A stretch of 64,000 bases of DNA from G965215145 sp965215145 (GCA_965215145.1 OZ244038.1:3162001-3226000); one strand, 5' to 3'; positions 24,371 to 32,933 are shown, counted from the first letter of the stretch. Numbers and translations: made by a program. The notes: generated from the sequence alone by a model not told the origin.

Positions 24371-24612
24371 CGGCCGGTGTCGTAGGGCGAGCCCTCGATG
24401 ACCTGCACGCCGCCGTCGGAGTTCGCCGCGATCACGGTGCCGACGGCGGCGGCGACGCTGAGGAGCAGGAGGAACACGACGAACGCGGGCCACGCGATGT
24501 GCGGCGGCACGAGCGGCGGGCGGCGGGGCGGCGGCTGAGGGGCGGCCGGGGCGCCGTCGCCGGCGTGGGCGTTCGAGGAGAAGGCGTCGGTCACGGGAGC
24601 GGGGGAGGGCAC
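24367..24612 (-). CDS. Short membrane protein in the FixH/CcoH position
   Basis: An 81-residue protein: a Pro/Ala-rich cytosolic head, one membrane helix (AWPAFVVFLLLLSVAAAVGTVI) and a short tail AANSDGGVQVIEGSPYD. FixH/CcoH proteins, normally ~150 residues, open with a WPxF membrane helix and an A-SDPG-xVxxxYY segment; the likeness and the position directly before ccoI suggest this is a minimal FixH lacking the periplasmic beta domain. It is coupled to ccoI by a 4-base overlap. The alternative is an unrelated small membrane protein. Confidence in the gene is higher than in the name. Confidence 0.6.
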   Translation of the reverse strand: MPSPAPVTDAFSSNAHAGDGAPAAPQPPPRRPPLVPPHIAWPAFVVFLLLLSVAAAVGTVIAANSDGGVQVIEGSPYDTGR

Positions 24613-24706
24613 GGTGCGAAGGTGCGGCGACGGGGCTCCGGAGGATGCCGGTGCCGGGGGTGCCCGCCGGGCCGGGCGACGGCCCGCCGCCGTGTGGGGG
24701 ACGGCC

Positions 24707-26260
24707 CTACGCCGGCTCCGCCCCGGCCTCCGCGTCGAGCACGCGGACGACCTCGTCGTAGAGCGCCCGCGCCTGCGGCGGCGAGGCCCCGATGCAGAGG
24801 GCGCCGAGCTTGCCGAACTCCGAGAGCGCGCCGATGAGGTGGAACACGACGCCCTCGTGGGTCCCCCCGTGGTAGTGCAGCCGGTGCTCCACGGCGATGT
24901 CCACGAGGTCGCGCGGGGTGAGGCCGCGGTAGCGCGGGCTCGTGAGGTTGTCCGAGGCGAGGTAGTGGAGGGGCTGCCCGCTCGGCGTGCGGTAGAGCCC
25001 GCTGGCCTCGTCGTAGTCCCCGTCGGTCAGGAAGTCGAGCATGTCGAAGGGGTGGGTCGTGCCGCCCTTGCGGAGGTTGACCTCGATGGCGTAGTGCCGC
25101 CACCCGGCGCCCTCGCGGACCGAGACGAAGTCGACGCCGAACCGGCCGAGCACGCCCTGCCCGGCGAGGACGTCGGCCACGCGCCGTCCGGCGTCCTGAA
25201 TCTCCCGGCGGTAGACGTGGTCGGCGGGGAAGGTGCAGCCGAGGAAGACCTGCCCGCTCGGGCCGCCGAGGACCTGGTCGTGCGTCGAGATCACGGCGGG
25301 CCGGCCGGCGGGGTCCACCCGGCATTGTACCGAAGGCGACGTCTTCATCTCCCCGTCCACCCACGCCTCCACGATCCCGCCCATCTCGGCGAACGTCGCG
25401 GCGTAATGCTCCCACGTCTCCGTCTTCGCCTCGAACCGGAGCCGCTCGGGGAGCGCGTCCCGCACCCACGCCGTCATCCCGTCCCCGCCGGGCGCACCCT
25501 CGAACGAGAACACCGCGTTGCCCTCCCCGCTGAACCCCTCGTCGAGCTTGACGACGGCCTTGCGGAGCGCGGGGTGGCGGCGGCGGAGGTCGGCGAGGGC
25601 CTCGGCCACGTCGTCCATGTCGCGGAGGTCCTCGGCGCCGTCGGGCAGCTCGATGCCGGCCTCGCGGAAGGCCCACCGGCTCCCGCTCTTCGTGCCGAGG
25701 CGGCGGAGCGCGGGGTCGCAGGCGTAGAGGGGGATGCCGAGGCGGACGGCCAGCGTCCGCTCCAGCTCCGTCGCGTTGAAGCACGTGAGGTGGGCCGCCC
25801 CGGCGTCGGCGACGTGGTCGCGGATGCGGCGGACGAGGCGGGGGCGCTCCAGCACCTTCTGGGTCAGCGGGACCTCCGAGGCGTCGTGGCAGGCCAGCAG
25901 CACGAGGCGCTCGCGGGCGTGGACGCTCGGGATGCCGGGGAGGAGGTGGAGGTAGTAGTCGACGATGCCCGGCGCGACGGGCTGGCTCGTCACGAACACG
26001 AGCCGCGTGTGCGGCATCCGGAGCAGCATCAGCGTGAACAGCATCCGCTCCTCGTAGTGGTGGACGCCGCTGATCTTGCGGAGCTCGTCGGCCGGCATCG
26101 AGAGGCTCGGCACGACGACGACGGTGCGGGGGGCGAGGGGGTCGGGGAAGACCCGCTCGAACTGCTGGCGGAACCCAGCCTGGAGCTCGGCGAACCGCGC
26201 GAGCTCCTCCGCCGAGCCCGGCTCGGGCCACGCCTCGATGGGAGGGGCGAGCGCGCTCAT
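24707..26260 (-). CDS. PGM1-like peptide ligase (ATP-grasp, pre-ATP-grasp domain)
   Basis: A 517-residue protein. The N-terminal ~180 residues (VVVVPSLSMPADELRKISGVHHYEERML ... RLVFVTSQPVAPGIVDYYL) form the pre-ATP-grasp domain of peptide ligases related to pheganomycin PGM1. The rest is an ATP-grasp domain with KLDEGFSGEGNAVF (phosphate loop), GGIVEAWVDGEMKTSPSVQCR, GRFGVDFVSVREG and the metal-binding IEVNLRKGGTTHPF. Such enzymes join a carboxylate to an amine using ATP. The ATG at 26260 overlaps the stop of the upstream stress protein (ATGA), so the pair is translationally coupled. The substrate is not predictable. Its place within an oxidase cluster is unexpected. Confidence 0.82.
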   Translation of the reverse strand: MSALAPPIEAWPEPGSAEELARFAELQAGFRQQFERVFPDPLAPRTVVVVPSLSMPADELRKISGVHHYEERMLFTLMLLRMPHTRLVFVTSQPVAPGIVDYYLHLLPGIPSVHARERLVLLACHDASEVPLTQKVLERPRLVRRIRDHVADAGAAHLTCFNATELERTLAVRLGIPLYACDPALRRLGTKSGSRWAFREAGIELPDGAEDLRDMDDVAEALADLRRRHPALRKAVVKLDEGFSGEGNAVFSFEGAPGGDGMTAWVRDALPERLRFEAKTETWEHYAATFAEMGGIVEAWVDGEMKTSPSVQCRVDPAGRPAVISTHDQVLGGPSGQVFLGCTFPADHVYRREIQDAGRRVADVLAGQGVLGRFGVDFVSVREGAGWRHYAIEVNLRKGGTTHPFDMLDFLTDGDYDEASGLYRTPSGQPLHYLASDNLTSPRYRGLTPRDLVDIAVEHRLHYHGGTHEGVVFHLIGALSEFGKLGALCIGASPPQARALYDEVVRVLDAEAGAEPA

Positions 26261-27186
26261 GTCGCCCGCTGGGACACGACCTCGCCGCCGGCACCCTCGA
26301 CGCGGATCGAGAGGACGGGGCACGAGGCGAGCCGGAGTGTCCGCTCGGTCACGCTCCCGAGGAGGGCGTGCTTCAGCCCCGTCAGCCCGTGCGTCGCCAT
26401 CACGACGAGGCCGTAGCCGCCCTCGGCCAGCCGGGCGATCTCCCGGTGCGCCGCCCCGCTGAGGACGTGGAACGCCGCCGCCGGCCCGCCCCCCGCCTCG
26501 GTGTCGAAGGCGCGGAGGTACTCCTCGGTCGTCTGCGCGAGGGCCGTCAGGTGCTCGCCCTGGATCATCCCCGTCTCGAAGTAGAACGAGGGGTACGGCT
26601 CCGTGCTCGCCAGCACGTGGACGACCTCGACGGGCGCCTCGAACAGCGCGGCGATCTCCTTCGCCACGCCGAGCGCCTCGCGGCTCGGGTCCGAGAAGTC
26701 CACCGGCGCGAGGACCGGGGCCGTCGGGCTCGGGGCCGTCCGCCGCGCCGCGTTTGGGACGGTCAGCACGGGGCACGCCGCCTGCCGGAGGACCTCCTCG
26801 GCCACGCTCCCTACGATGAGGTGGCGGACGCCGCGGCGCCCGTGCGTCCCGAGCACGAGGAGCCCCGCGCCGACCTCCTCGGCGTAGCGGAGGATGGCGT
26901 CGGCGGCGTACTCCCCCCGCCGCGCCGCCACCTCCGGCCCGAGCACGTCGAGGGCGTCGGCCCCGCCGAAGACGCGCTCGGCGAACTCCCGGACGCGGCC
27001 CTTCAGGATGGCGTCCGGCTCGTCGGGCTGCGGGAGGCTCCCGAGCTCGGTCCGGAACAGCGGCGAGGCGTGCAGCAGGTGGAGCCGGGTGCGGAGCCGC
27101 TCGGCGAGGTCGGCGGCGCGGACGAGCGCGGCCTCGGAGCCCTCCGAGAAGTCGAGGGCGCAGACGACGGGGCGGACGTTGGACAT
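26257..27186 (-). CDS. Tandem universal stress protein, coupled to the peptide ligase gene
   Basis: A 309-residue protein with two UspA domains. Openings ALDFSEGSEAALVRAADLAERL and PVDFSDPSREALGVAKEIAAL, ATP-loop ends GTHGRRGVRHLIVGSVAEEVLRQ and ATHGLTGLKHALLGSVTERTLR. It is the same length and layout as the protein at 19198-20127 but clearly diverged, so not a recent copy. Its stop overlaps the start of the PGM1-like ligase gene. Upstream lies a 127-bp palindromic element that separates it from ccoG, so it may have its own promoter or read through from the cco genes. Likely a hypoxia or energy-stress protein. Confidence 0.9.
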   Translation of the reverse strand: MSNVRPVVCALDFSEGSEAALVRAADLAERLRTRLHLLHASPLFRTELGSLPQPDEPDAILKGRVREFAERVFGGADALDVLGPEVAARRGEYAADAILRYAEEVGAGLLVLGTHGRRGVRHLIVGSVAEEVLRQAACPVLTVPNAARRTAPSPTAPVLAPVDFSDPSREALGVAKEIAALFEAPVEVVHVLASTEPYPSFYFETGMIQGEHLTALAQTTEEYLRAFDTEAGGGPAAAFHVLSGAAHREIARLAEGGYGLVVMATHGLTGLKHALLGSVTERTLRLASCPVLSIRVEGAGGEVVSQRAT

Positions 27187-27220
27187 GGGCGGGGTGAGCG
27201 GGCGGGGATGAAGGGTTGCT

Positions 27221-27347
27221 CTGTTGCAAAGCTCGAATCACGTCATCTCGACCGAGCGCAGCGAGTGGAGAGATCTTTGGTGCAGCGTGGTAAGCGCCTG
27301 CAGAGATCCCTCGACTGCGCTCGGGATGACAGATAGGTTTGCAACAG
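27221..27347. mobile_element. Short palindromic MITE-like element with IS6-like ends
   Basis: Terminal inverted repeats CTGTTGCAAA (27221-27230) and TTTGCAACAG (27338-27347) extend with one mismatch to TTGyTCTGTTGCAAA, resembling the IS6-family end GGNNCTGTTGCAAA. Inside, GTCATCTCGACCGAGCGCAG and its imperfect complement ending GGGATGAC form a long hairpin. There is no transposase, so it would be a non-autonomous element or a REP-type palindrome. It sits between ccoG and the stress protein gene. Confidence 0.6.
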
Positions 27348-27361
27348 AACAAGAGGAAGAG

Positions 27362-28810
27362 TCAGCGGCTCGGGCCGAGCAACGGGAACGCGAGCGTCTC
27401 CGCCTGCCCGTCCTCGAAGACGACGCGGACGGTGGCCTCCTGCTGGGCCGCCCCTTCGAACGACGCGGCCGGCACGACGACGAAGGCCTCGACCCGCTCC
27501 AGCGCCCCCGCCGCCAGCGCCACCGGCTGCCGCGCCCCGACCCGGAGCGTCGCCCCCGCCGGCTCGACGACCTCGATGCGGAACGCCGTCGCGGAGGCGG
27601 TCTGGTTCTGGACCCGGACGCGGACGCGGTTGGCGACCTGCCCGTCGGGCAGCTCCGTGAACGGCGCCCCCGTCGCCCGGACGAGCTCGACGTCGTAGGC
27701 CCCCCGCGTCGTGAGCGCCACGGTGAACATCGTCGCGACGGCCAGCAGGAGGGCGGTGTAGACGAGCGTCCGCGGCCGGGCGACCCGCGTGGGCTGGCCT
27801 TCGAGGGCGTGCTCGCTCGTGTACCGGATGAGCCCGCGCGGCTGCCCCGTCGCGTCCATGATCGCGTCGCAGGCGTCGATGCATTGGGTGCAGGCGATGC
27901 ACTCCATCTGGAGCCCGTCGCGGATGTCGATCCCCGTGGGGCAGGTGCGGACGCAGGCGAAGCAGTCGATGCAGTCGCCCTTCGGGGGCCGGAGGCCGGC
28001 CTGCTCCTCGGCGATTTTTTTCTTGGACCGCTTCGCGCGGGGCTCGCCGCGGTTGGGGTCGTAGGAGACGATCATCGAGTCCTCGTCGAGGAGGACGCTC
28101 TGGAAGCGGGCGTAGGGGCAGGTGATCGTGCACATCTGCTCGCGGAAGACGCCGAAGTCGAACAGCACGAGCCCGCTCGTGACCGCCATGAGCACGAAGA
28201 ACCCCCAGTGCTCGGCCGGCGGCCCGGTCATCCAACGCAGGAGGTCCTCCCACCCCACGAAGTAGCTGACGAACACGTGCGCGAGCGCGACGGAGAGGAG
28301 GACGTAGACGCCCCACTTCGCCCCCTTCCGCCACGCCTTGTCGAGCGTCCACGGCCCGGCGTCGCGACGGGCGCGGACGTGCTCCTTCCCCTCGATCCAA
28401 CGCTCGATGGGGCGGTAGACGAACTCGAGGTAGACCGTCTGCGGGCAGCCCCACCCGCACCACACCCGCCCCAGCAGCGCCGTCAAGAGCGCGATGCTCA
28501 CCAGCGCGGCGATCCCGAAGAGGAGCAGGAGGAAGGTGTCGGTCGGGTAGAACGTGAACCCGAAGAGGGTGAACTCCCGGCGGACCACGTCGAGCAGCAC
28601 GGCGGGCTTCCCCCCGATGCGGACGATGGGGAGCGCGACGAACAGCGCGATCAGCGCCCACCCGAGCGCCTGCCGCCGGCGCCAGAACCGGCCCGTGCTG
28701 GGGGTCGGGTAGAGCCACCGCCGCCGCCCGTCGCTGCGGAGCGTGCTGAGGACCTCCTCGGGGGACTCGAGGACGGCGACGGTGTCGGCGGGGACGAAGT
28801 TCGAGGCCAA
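27362..28810 (-). CDS. ccoG: cbb3 oxidase accessory ferredoxin-like protein CcoG/FixG
   Basis: A 482-residue membrane protein with about five helices. The two cluster motifs CIDCFACVRTCPTGID and CIACTQCIDACD each give CxxCxxCxxxC for 4Fe-4S clusters. An additional NapH-like WCGWGCPQT motif lies in an early membrane loop. The C-terminal ~130 residues (NRVRVRVQNQTASATAFRIEV) form an Ig-like periplasmic domain, usual in the family. CcoG reduces Cu2+ to Cu+ for insertion into CcoN. It follows ccoP by about 295 bp of palindrome-bearing spacer, so it may be transcribed separately. Confidence 0.94.
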   Translation of the reverse strand: MASNFVPADTVAVLESPEEVLSTLRSDGRRRWLYPTPSTGRFWRRRQALGWALIALFVALPIVRIGGKPAVLLDVVRREFTLFGFTFYPTDTFLLLLFGIAALVSIALLTALLGRVWCGWGCPQTVYLEFVYRPIERWIEGKEHVRARRDAGPWTLDKAWRKGAKWGVYVLLSVALAHVFVSYFVGWEDLLRWMTGPPAEHWGFFVLMAVTSGLVLFDFGVFREQMCTITCPYARFQSVLLDEDSMIVSYDPNRGEPRAKRSKKKIAEEQAGLRPPKGDCIDCFACVRTCPTGIDIRDGLQMECIACTQCIDACDAIMDATGQPRGLIRYTSEHALEGQPTRVARPRTLVYTALLLAVATMFTVALTTRGAYDVELVRATGAPFTELPDGQVANRVRVRVQNQTASATAFRIEVVEPAGATLRVGARQPVALAAGALERVEAFVVVPAASFEGAAQQEATVRVVFEDGQAETLAFPLLGPSR

Positions 28811-29019
28811 GGGCGGGCGGGGTGGCGGGCGTCCTCCATGAAACGCTGCCCCCGGCCCCAGCAGCGACGGCCCCTCACCCCCGCCCCCGCCGGACGCTCC
28901 CGCCCCCCGCTGCCGGGGCAGCCCCTACAGCGCTCAACTCTTGCTCGGGGCCTTGACGCTCCGCTCGGGGGGGACCCCCCGTACGGCTTGCGTCGCTCCG
29001 CTCCGGCTGCGCCAGACTG

Positions 29020-29044
29020 CTGTCCCCCTTGTCAAGGGGGACAG
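29020..29044. terminator. 25-bp near-perfect palindrome in the ccoP-ccoG gap
   Basis: CTGTCCCCCTTG and its complement flank a single T, giving a 12-bp inverted repeat. The surrounding 28811-29105 spacer holds no gene. The same CTGTCCCCCTT core recurs at 48020-48030 as an arm of another palindrome, so this is a dispersed element that may act as a terminator or transcript stabiliser after ccoP. Confidence 0.6.
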
Positions 29045-29105
29045 CTTCCCGACCTGGAAGCGGAGCGACCGGGAGGGAAGCGGGGGGCTGGTGAGGCGGT
29101 CGGCG

Positions 29106-29771
29106 CTAGAAGCTCTCCACGAGCTCGCCCTCCGGCGCCTTCGGGTTCGGCGGGTCGGTGCCCTGGAGCGAGACGACGAACGCCATCAGCGCGGCGCGCT
29201 CCTCCTCCGAGAACTGCCCCTCCCACGCCGGCATCCCCTTGGCCGGCACGCCGACGGCGAGGATCTCGTAGATGTCGGCGGGGGTGCCGCCGTGGACCCA
29301 GTAGTCGTCGGCGAGGTTGGGGCCGATGAGGCCCTGGCCCTGGTCGCCGTGGCAGGCGGCGCAGACGGCCTGGTAGTCGGCCGCGCCGGCCTCGGCGTGG
29401 GCGGGGTCGGCGGCGTAGGCGGCCAGCGCGCGGGGGTCGTCGTCGAAGACGCCGCTGGCGCGGTACGCCTCGCGGATGGCCGCGAGCTCGGCCTGCCCCT
29501 CGGCGAGGTCGTCGCCGTAGTCGTCGATCCAGTCGAAGGCGTGGACGCCGAGGACGTAGACCGGCGCGAAGGCCATGGTGGCGACGAAGAGCCACGTCCA
29601 CCACCCCGGCATGGGGTTGTCGTACTCCCGGATGCCGTCGTACTTGTGGCCGAGGATGTTCCGGTCGCTGGCCTCGCCGACGAGGGGCTCGGGCAGCGTG
29701 GGCTCGGCGGGGTCGCGGAGCGGGGAGTCCGGGTCGGGTACGCTCTGGTGGGGAAACTGGGGGTCGCTCAT
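29106..29771 (-). CDS. ccoP: cbb3-type cytochrome c oxidase subunit III, single-haem
   Basis: A 221-residue protein with an N-terminal cbb3 domain: NILGHKYDGIREYDNPMPGWWTWLF and a membrane helix (WLFVATMAFAPVYVL), then a cytochrome c domain with one haem site CAACH and axial Met in KGMPAWEG. Proteobacterial CcoP has two CxxCH sites; here only one is present, as in many Bacteroidota. It passes electrons from soluble cytochrome c towards CcoO/CcoN. The ATG at 29771 overlaps the stop of ccoQ by 4 bases (ATGA). Confidence 0.93.
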   Translation of the reverse strand: MSDPQFPHQSVPDPDSPLRDPAEPTLPEPLVGEASDRNILGHKYDGIREYDNPMPGWWTWLFVATMAFAPVYVLGVHAFDWIDDYGDDLAEGQAELAAIREAYRASGVFDDDPRALAAYAADPAHAEAGAADYQAVCAACHGDQGQGLIGPNLADDYWVHGGTPADIYEILAVGVPAKGMPAWEGQFSEEERAALMAFVVSLQGTDPPNPKAPEGELVESF

Positions 29772-29992
29772 GCGGGGGCTCCGTTGGGGTGGGCGCCGGT
29801 GCCGGCGCCGTTCGTGTGCTCTGGGAAGAACTCCGGCGCGTCGTCGAGGGGGAGGTGCTTGGCGGCGTCGCGCTTCTCCCGCGAGAGGGTCAGCGCGTAG
29901 AGCACCATCAGCACGAAGGCGACGACGAAGGCGATCAGCCCGACCTCGGCGAAGGCGCCGGTCTCGAGGGCGCGGACGGCTTCTTTCATCAT
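29768..29992 (-). CDS. ccoQ: cbb3-type oxidase subunit CcoQ
   Basis: A 74-residue protein with one membrane helix (EVGLIAFVVAFVLMVLYAL) followed by SREKRDAAKHLPLDD and an acidic, Gly/Pro-rich tail. CcoQ stabilises the assembled cbb3 complex. It lies 9 bp after ccoO and overlaps ccoP by 4 bases, the normal NOQP order. Confidence 0.9.
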   Translation of the reverse strand: MMKEAVRALETGAFAEVGLIAFVVAFVLMVLYALTLSREKRDAAKHLPLDDAPEFFPEHTNGAGTGAHPNGAPA

Positions 29993-30001
29993 GGCGGTTC
30001 C

Positions 30002-30928
30002 CTATGGCTGGTTCGGGGCTTGCTGATCGGATTCCATGTCGTCGAGCGCGGGGTCGATCACGGCGGAGCCGGTGTCGGTCGGGACTACGTCGACGTCGCG
30101 GGGGTCCATGCCCGGCGGGAGGTCCTCGACCTCGATGTCGGTGCCGGGGAGGTCGCCGGGCTGCTCGCCCTGCATCGTCTCGATGACCTCCTCGCGCTCG
30201 TGCTCTTCGAGGTCGTTCTCCGCCGGGAGGTCGTCGCGGTTCGGCGTGGCGCCCATCGTGCCGAGGCGCTGGAGGTAGGCGACGAGCGCCGTGATCTCGC
30301 GGTCGGCGAGGCCGTCGGGGCCGCCCTGCTCCACGACTTCCGCGGCGAGGGCCTCGGCCTGGGCGCGCGCGAGGGCCTCGGCGTTCTCCACCTCCTCGTC
30401 TGAGTACGGGAGCCCGACGACGCGGACGGCGCGCATCTTGGCCGAGAGGTCGCCGAGCTCGAGCTCGTCCCTGAGCAGCCACGGGTAGTCCGGCATCAGC
30501 GAGCGGGGGCTCGTCGAGCGAGGGTTCTCCATGTGGCGGACGTGCCAGAGGTGGGGGTACTTCCCGCCGAGGCGCCCGAGGTCCGGGCCGGTCCGCTTCG
30601 AGCCCCAGAGGTGCGGCGTCTCGTAGGCCGTCTCGGCGGGGGTGGTGTAGGGGCCGTAGCGCTCGAGCTCGTGGCGGAAGGGCCGCACCATCTGGCTGTG
30701 GCAGTTGTTGCAGCCCTCGCGGATGTAGAGGTCGCGGCCGGCGAGCTCCAGCGGCGTCCACGGCTCGACGCCCGCCGGGGCCGCCATGCTGTCGTCCACC
30801 AGGAACAGCGGGGCGAACTCGACGACGGTCCCGACGAGGATGGCGAGCGTGGTGAGGACGGTGAAGACGAGGGGCCACCCCTCGAGGCGCCGGTGCCGCC
30901 CGTTCGGCTTGATGAAGCGGTTGAACAT
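30002..30928 (-). CDS. ccoO: cbb3-type cytochrome c oxidase subunit II
   Basis: A 308-residue membrane-anchored cytochrome c. One N-terminal membrane helix (PLVFTVLTTLAILVGTVVEFAPLF), then GRDLYIREGCNNCHSQMVRPF with the single haem site CNNCH, RTGPDLGRLGGKYP and the axial-Met region SLMPDYPWL. The final ~90 residues, after the usual end at AYLQRLG, are a lineage-specific Asp/Glu/Pro-rich extension (LEEHEREEVIETM ... DIEVEDLPPGMDP) not found in typical CcoO. ccoN ends up 45 bp before it in the transcript. Confidence 0.93.
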   Translation of the reverse strand: MFNRFIKPNGRHRRLEGWPLVFTVLTTLAILVGTVVEFAPLFLVDDSMAAPAGVEPWTPLELAGRDLYIREGCNNCHSQMVRPFRHELERYGPYTTPAETAYETPHLWGSKRTGPDLGRLGGKYPHLWHVRHMENPRSTSPRSLMPDYPWLLRDELELGDLSAKMRAVRVVGLPYSDEEVENAEALARAQAEALAAEVVEQGGPDGLADREITALVAYLQRLGTMGATPNRDDLPAENDLEEHEREEVIETMQGEQPGDLPGTDIEVEDLPPGMDPRDVDVVPTDTGSAVIDPALDDMESDQQAPNQP

Positions 30929-30973
30929 GGGGGTCGGTGGTAGGGGGCACGGCCGTGCGCCCGTACGGTGGAT

Positions 30974-32482
30974 TTAGGAGACGGGGATCTCCTTGGCGGG
31001 CGTGGCCGCTACGGCGGGCACGGCGACGGCGGGGTCGGGGAGGTCCTTCGGCGCGCGGCGGACGGTCTGCCACACGTTCACCATCATCAGGACCACGCCG
31101 CCGAGGTACATCGTCCCGCCGATGAGCCGGACCCAGTACATCGGGCGGATCTGGATGACGGTCTCCATGAAGTCGGGGTAGAGGAGGCGGCCGGCGTCGT
31201 CGAAGGCCCGCCACATCAGCCCCTGCGTCACGCCCGAGGTGTACATCGCCAGCACGTAGAGGAGGATGCCGATGGTGCCCGTCCAGAAGTGGGCGTTCGC
31301 CAGGCGGTCGCTCCACAGCGGGCGCCGCCACAGCCGCGGCACGAGCCAGTAGATCATCCCGAACGTCATGAACCCGTTCCAGCCGAGGGCGCCGGAGTGG
31401 ACGTGGGCGATGTTCCAGTCGGTGTAGTGGCTGAGCGCGTTGACCGTCTTGACCGAGAGCGTCGGGCCCTCGAAGGTCGCCATGCCGTAGAACGTGATCC
31501 CGACGACGAACATCTTGAGGACCACGGAGTCGCGGAGCTTGTGCCACGCGCCGCGGAGCGTGAACAGCCCGTTGATCATCCCCCCCCACGACGGCATCCA
31601 GAGCATCACGGAGAACACCATCCCGAGCGTGGCGGCCCACTCCGGGACGGCGGTGTAGTTGAGGTGGTGCGGGCCGGCCCAGATGTAGATGAAGACGAGG
31701 CTCCAGAAGTGCACGATCGAGAGCCGGTACGAGAACACCGGGCGCTCGGCCGCCTTCGGGAGGAAGTAGTACATCAGCCCCAGGAACGGCGTCGTCAGGA
31801 AGAAGGCGACGGCGTTGTGGCCGTACCACCACTGCACGAGCGCGTCCTGCACCCCCCGGTAGATGGGGTACGAGTTCCAGAGCCCCGAGGGGATCGCCAT
31901 CGAGTTGCCGATGTGGAGCACGGCCACCGTCACGATGGTGGCGATGTAGAACCACAGCGCGACGTACATGTGCTTCTCGCGCCGCCGCCAGAGCGTCCCG
32001 AAGAAATTGACCGCGAAGGCCACCCACACGACGGTGATGGCGACGTCGATGGGCCACTCGAGCTCCGCGTACTCCTTGCTCGTCGTGATGCCCAGCGGGA
32101 GCGTGATGGCGGCGGCGACGATGATGGCCTGCCAGCCCCAGAAGTGGAACCGGCTCAGCCCGTCGGAGAACATCCGCGCCTTGCACAGCCGCTGCGTGCT
32201 GTAGTAGATCGCCGCGAAGATGGCGTTGCCGGCGAAGGCGAAGATGACGGCGTTGGTGTGGAGCGGGCGGAGCCGGCCGAACGAGAGGTACGGGCCGAGG
32301 TTGGCCTCGGGGAACGGGAGCTGCAGCGCGATGACCACGCCGACGAGCATCCCGACGAACCCCCACAGGATGGTCGCGAGCGTGAAGTGCCGGACGATCC
32401 GGTCGTCGTAGCGGAAGACGTCGAGCGCGGGCCGCGGCGCTGCCTGGGCAGCGGCAACGGCAGCGACGGGGGGTTCGGCCAT
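30974..32482 (-). CDS. ccoN: cbb3-type cytochrome c oxidase catalytic subunit I
   Basis: A 502-residue protein with 12 membrane helices. Haem-b and haem-b3/CuB ligands are in RPLHTNAVIFAF, YWWYGHNAVAFF-type VQWWYGHNAVAFFL (with the cross-linked His-Tyr position in helix VII region), GPHHLNYTAVPEW and IAHVHSGALGWN. It reduces O2 to water at high affinity and pumps protons. It is separate from ccoO; some Bacteroidota fuse them. First gene of the ccoNOQP run; the 120 bp upstream contains no clear FNR/Anr box, so regulation cannot be read from sequence. Confidence 0.95.
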   Translation of the reverse strand: MAEPPVAAVAAAQAAPRPALDVFRYDDRIVRHFTLATILWGFVGMLVGVVIALQLPFPEANLGPYLSFGRLRPLHTNAVIFAFAGNAIFAAIYYSTQRLCKARMFSDGLSRFHFWGWQAIIVAAAITLPLGITTSKEYAELEWPIDVAITVVWVAFAVNFFGTLWRRREKHMYVALWFYIATIVTVAVLHIGNSMAIPSGLWNSYPIYRGVQDALVQWWYGHNAVAFFLTTPFLGLMYYFLPKAAERPVFSYRLSIVHFWSLVFIYIWAGPHHLNYTAVPEWAATLGMVFSVMLWMPSWGGMINGLFTLRGAWHKLRDSVVLKMFVVGITFYGMATFEGPTLSVKTVNALSHYTDWNIAHVHSGALGWNGFMTFGMIYWLVPRLWRRPLWSDRLANAHFWTGTIGILLYVLAMYTSGVTQGLMWRAFDDAGRLLYPDFMETVIQIRPMYWVRLIGGTMYLGGVVLMMVNVWQTVRRAPKDLPDPAVAVPAVAATPAKEIPVS

Positions 32483-32602
32483 CGGGCGGGGGGCGTGGGT
32501 GGGGTGATAGCAGCCAAGCTCCCCGCCCCCACGGTTCTGCGGTGACGGCCCGACCCCGCCGGCCCGGCCGGGCCGCTCCGCCCGCGGCTGTGGGGGCGTT
32601 CC

Positions 32603-32821
32603 CTACGCCGGGATCGCCGTGCTCGACCGGACGCCCGGCCGCCGCGCCATCTCGGCCGACGCGGCAGCCAGCGCCTCGGCGCTCTTGACCTCGATGAGCG
32701 CAACCGCCTCGCGGCGCCACAGCTCCAGCGTGGTGACGACCAGCGACGGCAAGCGCAGCGCGCTGATGGCGGAGCGGAGGTCAGCCTCGGACTCGAACTC
32801 GACGGCAAGGAAACCAGTCAT
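32603..32821 (-). CDS. Small hypothetical protein
   Basis: A 72-residue protein (MTGFLAVEFESEADLRSAISAL ... EVKSAEALAAASAEMARRPGV) of ferredoxin-like beta-alpha-beta appearance, no membrane helix. I do not recognise a family. It lies upstream of ccoN on the same strand (120 bp) and could be the first gene of the oxidase transcript. The ATG at 32821 is preferred over one 24 codons earlier, which adds an unconvincing Arg/Gly/Ser segment. Confidence 0.5.
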   Translation of the reverse strand: MTGFLAVEFESEADLRSAISALRLPSLVVTTLELWRREAVALIEVKSAEALAAASAEMARRPGVRSSTAIPA

Positions 32822-32933
32822 GGCAAGGAGGGTCGTTGGGTCCGACTCCGAGCATCGGACCGTTCCCCGGCCGCCGCTAGCGGGACCACCCACGCCGCTG
32901 CGGCAGGGAATCCCCCACAGCCCTCCCGTTCAG

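Noticed and set aside
29106..29771. Truncation of ccoP because one haem motif is missing
   Set aside because: The reading frame is complete, coupled to ccoQ and ends normally; monohaem CcoP is usual in Bacteroidota-type clusters.
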